This document shows, one piece after another, positions 15,314 to 19,362 of a stretch of DNA of 19,362 bases. This DNA is from Methyloglobulus sp. (GTDB taxonomy: Bacteria > Pseudomonadota > Gammaproteobacteria > Methylococcales > Methylomonadaceae). Position 1 is the stretch's first letter, and every line of letters starts with the position of its first letter. Where the stretch lies: positions 1-19,362 of the forward strand of contig JABFSV010000516.1 of NCBI GenBank assembly GCA_013140405.1. Reading direction: 5' to 3'. The notes below the pieces were generated by a model. It was given only the letters and a program-made list of their open reading frames with translations. It made no database searches and had not been told where the DNA came from. The position numbers and the translations under genes are program-made.

Positions 15314-16193
15314 CAAATCCAATACCCGCTTGTTTAGCCGCCATCGGCACCAAACTGTGGTCAGTCATACCCGGCACAGTGTTAATCTCAATCAATTGGG
15401 GTTGCCCAGATTCGTCAATAAACACATCCACCCTCGCCCATCCCTTAACGCCAATCACCTCACCCGCTTTGACTGCCAACTGCTGTAGCGCTTGTTCTTG
15501 ATCGTCACTTAATCCACAAGGGCAATGGTATTGTGTTGTGGTGGCATTGTATTTGGCCTCGTAATCATAAAAGGCATTTGGTGTTTCCAGGCGAATAACC
15601 GGTAGGGCTTCGCCATTCAGCAACCCAACGGTATATTCCTTGCCCACTACCCAGGATTCTGCATAAACGTCACACAAAAATTCGGAAGCTATCTGTAATG
15701 CTTTAGCCAGCTCATCCCTGTTGTGAGCTTTACTCATACCAATGCTGGAACCTTCTTGGGCAGGTTTGACGATGACCGGAAAACCTAACCTTTCGATACA
15801 CGCATCAAGGTCATCGGCACTTTTCAGCAAATACCATTTAGGTGTCGCCAAGCCGTAACCCAACCAGCACAATTTGGTACGCAACTTATCCATACTTAAG
15901 GCTGAAGCCATTACGCCACTGCCGGTATAGGGAAGCCCCATTACCTCAAGCACAGCTTGCAACACGCCATCTTCGCCGCCACGTCCGTGGATTATGTTGA
16001 ACACCCGATCAATCTGCTGTCCTGCGAGCGCATCAATAGGACTGCTGGTAACGTCAATTGCAATAGCGTCTACACCCTTATTTTTTAAGGCTTCAAAGAC
16101 TGCCGCACCACTTTTCAACGAAACCTTCCGTTCCGCAGCAGAGCCGCCCATCAATACCGCAACACGCCCAAATTCTTCCGGTTTTTTAATCAC
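15273..16193 (-). CDS. ddl: D-alanine--D-alanine ligase (DdlB type)
   Basis: This ATP-grasp ligase makes the D-Ala-D-Ala dipeptide for peptidoglycan. It has 306 residues, the same as E. coli DdlB. Visible motifs are the N-terminal VLMGGSAAERKVSLKSG, HGRGGEDG (about 69-76), the ATP-binding VKPAQEGSSIGMSK, and the C-terminal metal and substrate region EINTVPGMTDHSLVP. Its ATG overlaps the murB stop by 8 nt, and its 3' end contains the ftsQ start. The position in the dcw cluster supports the DdlB assignment. Confidence 0.98.
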   Translation of the reverse strand: MIKKPEEFGRVAVLMGGSAAERKVSLKSGAAVFEALKNKGVDAIAIDVTSSPIDALAGQQIDRVFNIIHGRGGEDGVLQAVLEVMGLPYTGSGVMASALSMDKLRTKLCWLGYGLATPKWYLLKSADDLDACIERLGFPVIVKPAQEGSSIGMSKAHNRDELAKALQIASEFLCDVYAESWVVGKEYTVGLLNGEALPVIRLETPNAFYDYEAKYNATTTQYHCPCGLSDDQEQALQQLAVKAGEVIGVKGWARVDVFIDESGQPQLIEINTVPGMTDHSLVPMAAKQAGIGFDELVWRILETSCR

Positions 16194-17073
16194 TTATTGC
16201 CTCGCCTATCATACAAACCTCTGTTTGCAACTCCACGCCATGAATGTATTGCACTTTTCTTTTCACGTACTTAATCAGATTTTCAATATCGGTTGCTGTC
16301 GCATTGCCCGTGTTAACAATAAAATTTGCATGTTTTTCTGATACACACGCACCACCGATGCTGTAGCCTTTCAATTTTGTCGCTTCGATTAATCGGGCTG
16401 CAAAATCACCTTCTGGATTTTTGAAAACTGATCCGCAACTCGGTTGGTTGGTGGGTTGGGTTTTTGCCCGTGTCTCCAATAAGCCTTTAATTTTCTGGAT
16501 GCTGGCTGCAGAATCCCCAGTCTCAAGCACCAAATTTGCCGACAAGAACCATTCGTTATTTGCGCTTTTTACAGAGCGGTAACTAACCGAAAACTCTTTG
16601 GGATCCCTTAAAGTGACATCACCCGTAACATTCAGCATTTCCACATTTTTTACGATGCGCCAAGTTTCTCCACCAAATGCCCCCGCATTCATCTTCAATG
16701 CGCCGCCCATTGTTCCTGGAATACCCGCCAAAAACTCAGCATCAACCAAGCCGTTTTCCGCGCAAAACCGAGCTACATGGGCGCAAGGAACGCCAGCTTC
16801 AACATAGACAGATCCGTCATCGTTTATCCGCATGTCTTTTAAACGTCCTTTGGTATTAATGACAGTGCCACGTATACCGCCATCCCTTACCAATAGGTTG
16901 CTGCCTAAACCCATCCAGAATACCGGCTCGTCTTTCGGTAAACTCTTTATAAACTCACATAAATCTTGTTTATCGAAAGGTATATAAAGTTGGTCTGCCG
17001 CCCCGCCTACCCGCCAACTTGTGTATTTGGCAAGCGGTTCATTGCATAGCAAGCGTCCTTTAAGTTCGGTCAT
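16186..17073 (-). CDS. murB: UDP-N-acetylenolpyruvoylglucosamine reductase MurB (short form)
   Basis: MurB is the FAD/NADPH enzyme that reduces UDP-GlcNAc-enolpyruvate to UDP-MurNAc. At 295 residues it is the short (type II-like) form, not the 342-residue E. coli type. FAD-binding motifs are visible: [10 protein letters not shown] (17-26), [12 protein letters not shown] (55-66) and [25 protein letters not shown] is in the middle and the catalytic Ser215 lies in CGSVFKNP. Its start overlaps the murC stop by 4 nt (ATGA), and its end overlaps ddl by 8 nt. In E. coli murB is outside this cluster; here it is embedded. Confidence 0.98.
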   Translation of the reverse strand: MTELKGRLLCNEPLAKYTSWRVGGAADQLYIPFDKQDLCEFIKSLPKDEPVFWMGLGSNLLVRDGGIRGTVINTKGRLKDMRINDDGSVYVEAGVPCAHVARFCAENGLVDAEFLAGIPGTMGGALKMNAGAFGGETWRIVKNVEMLNVTGDVTLRDPKEFSVSYRSVKSANNEWFLSANLVLETGDSAASIQKIKGLLETRAKTQPTNQPSCGSVFKNPEGDFAARLIEATKLKGYSIGGACVSEKHANFIVNTGNATATDIENLIKYVKRKVQYIHGVELQTEVCMIGEAISD

Positions 17074-18521
17074 TGCCGACTGCCGAAAGTAGATAATTCT
17101 TTTGCCAACAGTTCAGGCAACTGTGCAGCAATTTGCCCCACATTACCCGCACCCATCGTTAAGATCACATCATCCATTTTGACTATCCCAGCCAGAATGG
17201 ATGCCAATTCTTTCTGATCTTCGACGAAGACCGGATCAACCTTGCCCCGTGTCCGTATTGCACGGCTTAATGCCCTACCATCTGCGCCTGGAATGACGGT
17301 TTCCCCCGCTGAATAAACATCCATCAGGACAAGGACATCCACAGTGGAAAGCACGTGTACAAAATCTTCAAATAAATCACGGGTTCGGGTATAACGGTGC
17401 GGTTGAAAAATGACTATCGCACGCCTATCTGGCCAAGCCTGACGCAATGCTTCCAACGTTGCCGCAAGCTCACGGGGATGATGTCCGTAGTCATCAACAA
17501 AGGTCAGTTTGCCGTTATGCAACGGCAAGTCACCATTAAGTTGAAAACGTCTACCCACGCCCCTGAAAGCAGCCAAACTCTTGATGATTGCTTCGTCAGC
17601 AACCTCCAGGTTGGTTGCTACGGCAATAGCCGCAAGCGCATTGAGCATGTTGTGCCAGCCAGGCATATTCAATGTGACTTGCAATTTAGTTTGCTTCCCC
17701 TTTCGCACCACATCAAATGAGGTGTGCATTCCTGTTTGCTTTACATTTTCCGCACGTACGTCAGCATCTTGATGGACACCGTAGGTAGTCACTGGTTTGG
17801 ATATATTGGGCAATACTTCCCTAACACCTTCATCATCAACACACATGACCGCTAGGCCATAAAAAGGCAAATGATGGAGAAACTCTATAAAGGTATCTTT
17901 TAAACGTTGGTAATTATTCTGGTAAGTCGCCATGTGGTCTTGGTCGATGTTGGTGACTATCGCCATCATCGGTTGCAAATACAGGAATGAAGCATCACTC
18001 TCGTCCGCCTCTGCAACTAGATAATTTCCCAAACCCAATTTGGCATTCACGCCTGCACTATTTAACCGACCACCGATGACGTAAGTGGGATCTAGCCCGC
18101 CTTCGGCAAGCATGGAAACGGTCAAACTCGTTGTTGTCGTTTTGCCGTGCGTCCCCGCAACGGCAATACCAAACCTGAACCGCATTAATTCCGCCAGCAT
18201 TTCAGCGCGGGGAATGACGGGTATCCTGTTCAAATAGGCTTCGTCCACCTCATCATTACTGCGGTCGATAGCACTTGAAACCACCACTACATCGGCTTGT
18301 TTTATGTTTTCCCGTTTATGGCCGATTTCGATTACCACACCCAATTCAGCCAGCCTTTGGGTGGCAGCGCTTTCTTTAATGTCAGAGCCTGATACTTTGT
18401 AGCCCAAATTAAACAAAACTTCAGCTATGCCGCACATGCCCGTGCCACCAATACCAACAAAATGTATCCTGTTGATATTGCCAAACACCCGATTTGGCTC
18501 TAGTAAGGTAGAAGCGATCAT
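17070..18521 (-). CDS. murC: UDP-N-acetylmuramate--L-alanine ligase MurC
   Basis: MurC is the ATP-dependent Mur ligase that adds the first amino acid (L-Ala) to UDP-MurNAc. It has 483 residues, near the usual 480-490. The N-terminal Rossmann-like [16 protein letters not shown] (21-36) and SGSDIKES mark UDP-sugar binding. The P-loop is GTHGKTTTT (123-131), with [10 protein letters not shown] downstream and the C-terminal domain motifs [10 protein letters not shown] and FQPHRYTRT. The start overlaps the murG stop by 4 nt, so translation is probably coupled. Confidence 0.99.
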   Translation of the reverse strand: MIASTLLEPNRVFGNINRIHFVGIGGTGMCGIAEVLFNLGYKVSGSDIKESAATQRLAELGVVIEIGHKRENIKQADVVVVSSAIDRSNDEVDEAYLNRIPVIPRAEMLAELMRFRFGIAVAGTHGKTTTTSLTVSMLAEGGLDPTYVIGGRLNSAGVNAKLGLGNYLVAEADESDASFLYLQPMMAIVTNIDQDHMATYQNNYQRLKDTFIEFLHHLPFYGLAVMCVDDEGVREVLPNISKPVTTYGVHQDADVRAENVKQTGMHTSFDVVRKGKQTKLQVTLNMPGWHNMLNALAAIAVATNLEVADEAIIKSLAAFRGVGRRFQLNGDLPLHNGKLTFVDDYGHHPRELAATLEALRQAWPDRRAIVIFQPHRYTRTRDLFEDFVHVLSTVDVLVLMDVYSAGETVIPGADGRALSRAIRTRGKVDPVFVEDQKELASILAGIVKMDDVILTMGAGNVGQIAAQLPELLAKELSTFGSRQ

Positions 18522-19362
18522 TTATTGGCCTCACTGATACAAAACTCTGCTACGGTCTGTGTAGCATCCATCCGCGCACATTTCTTTGCTGCTTTAGCCA
18601 TGCCTTCAAGTTGCTGTTGAGCTTTTTTTATTTGTTCGATCAAATTCTTTGCATCCAATTCTTTTTGTGGCAATATCAATCCAGCACCTGCATCGGACAA
18701 ATATCGTGCATTCGCCATCTGGTGGTCATCTATTGCATTGGGAAGCGGCACTAAAATGGCTGGCAAGCCCATTGCTGCCACTTCACTCACCGTCATTGCC
18801 CCAGCGCGGCAGATGATAATGTCCGCCCATTGATAGGCTGAAACCATATCTTGTATAAAAGCCGTTGCTTCCGCTTTCACACCTAATTCTTGATAATGTT
18901 TGGCAACCTGTTCTTGCATGACAATGCCTGTTTGATGTCTAACTTCTATTTCTTGCAGTTTTGACAACGCATCAGGGATGATTTCATTCAAAACTTGTGC
19001 GCCTTGGCTGCCACCAATAATTAATAACCGCAAGCTGTGCAGGCCAACCTTAGCTTTTGCTTCCTGCAAATTTTGAAACTGCCTACGTAGCGGATTACCT
19101 GTGCATTTGGCATTGACTTCCTTTTTAAAACTATTAGGAAATGCTTCTAAAACCTGATTAGCAATTTTTGCCAGCAGCCTATTCGTTGTGCCAGGAATTC
19201 GATTCTGCTCGTGGATAACCAACGGGATGCCTAATAATTTCGCCACTAACCCGCCAGGCCCCGCAACAAAACCACCCATGCCTAGCACAACATCAGGCTT
19301 GCGTCGGCGTAGAATTACAAACGCCTGTCCACAAGCCTGTATCAATTTATAGCCTGATGCCA
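18518..19362 (-). CDS. murG: UDP-N-acetylglucosamine transferase MurG, 5' truncated by window
   Basis: MurG is the peripheral inner-membrane glycosyltransferase that adds GlcNAc to lipid I to form lipid II. The frame is open to the window edge. Residues upstream of the TTG at 19343-19345 (Ala-Ser-Gly-Tyr-Lys-Leu) continue the family, so that codon is internal and the true start lies past 19362. About 280 of the usual 355 or so residues are present. Motifs are [14 protein letters not shown] and HEQN of the N-domain, [10 protein letters not shown], and the UDP-GlcNAc pocket [24 protein letters not shown] with DDHQMANA. It overlaps murC by 4 nt. Confidence 0.97.
   Translation of the reverse strand, partial: ASGYKLIQACGQAFVILRRRKPDVVLGMGGFVAGPGGLVAKLLGIPLVIHEQNRIPGTTNRLLAKIANQVLEAFPNSFKKEVNAKCTGNPLRRQFQNLQEAKAKVGLHSLRLLIIGGSQGAQVLNEIIPDALSKLQEIEVRHQTGIVMQEQVAKHYQELGVKAEATAFIQDMVSAYQWADIIICRAGAMTVSEVAAMGLPAILVPLPNAIDDHQMANARYLSDAGAGLILPQKELDAKNLIEQIKKAQQQLEGMAKAAKKCARMDATQTVAEFCISEANK

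Overview
The window reads as the chromosome of a gammaproteobacterium. It holds the distal half of a division and cell-wall (dcw) cluster (murG-murC-murB-ddl-ftsQ-ftsA-ftsZ-lpxC), followed by dciA and secA, plus a gpmI-envC-ctpA block. Having dciA (DUF721) between lpxC and secA, and a short MurB between murC and ddl, fits non-enteric Gammaproteobacteria. A methanotroph-like (Methylococcales) host is possible, but I cannot prove it from sequence alone. No tRNA, rRNA, CRISPR array or transposase is visible.

Layout. (1) Positions 1-3172, + strand: 3' part of gpmI, then envC (divisome-linked amidase activator) and ctpA (S41 periplasmic protease), closed by a strong rho-independent terminator at about 3202-3254. 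(2) Positions 3383-6466, + strand: an AT-rich three-gene restriction-modification module. It has two tandem paralogous cytosine-5 methyltransferases (4-nt overlap) and an HNH restriction endonuclease that starts 44 nt inside the second methyltransferase. It sits in the gap between the convergent ctpA and secA genes and has its own promoter candidate. (3) Positions 6599-9307, - strand: secA. (4) Positions 9500-11074: a membrane-anchored DUF3465 protein (+), a cold-shock protein (-) with a near-consensus promoter and a leader of about 140 nt, and dciA (+), the likely replicative-helicase loader. (5) Positions 11071-19362, - strand: lpxC, ftsZ, ftsA, ftsQ, ddl, murB, murC and partial murG, with mostly overlapping genes typical of one long transcription unit.

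How the genes work together. MurG, MurC, MurB and Ddl make peptidoglycan precursors. FtsQ, FtsA and FtsZ build the divisome. EnvC would activate septal amidases and CtpA trims periplasmic or cell-wall proteins. LpxC commits carbon to lipid A. SecA exports envelope proteins. Most of the window is therefore conserved envelope and division housekeeping. The accessory part is the restriction-modification module. Its two related C5-methyltransferases and single HNH nuclease suggest either a type IIS-like system with an asymmetric site or a two-subunit methyltransferase. The least understood conserved gene is the DUF3465 protein beside secA, where enterics carry secM.
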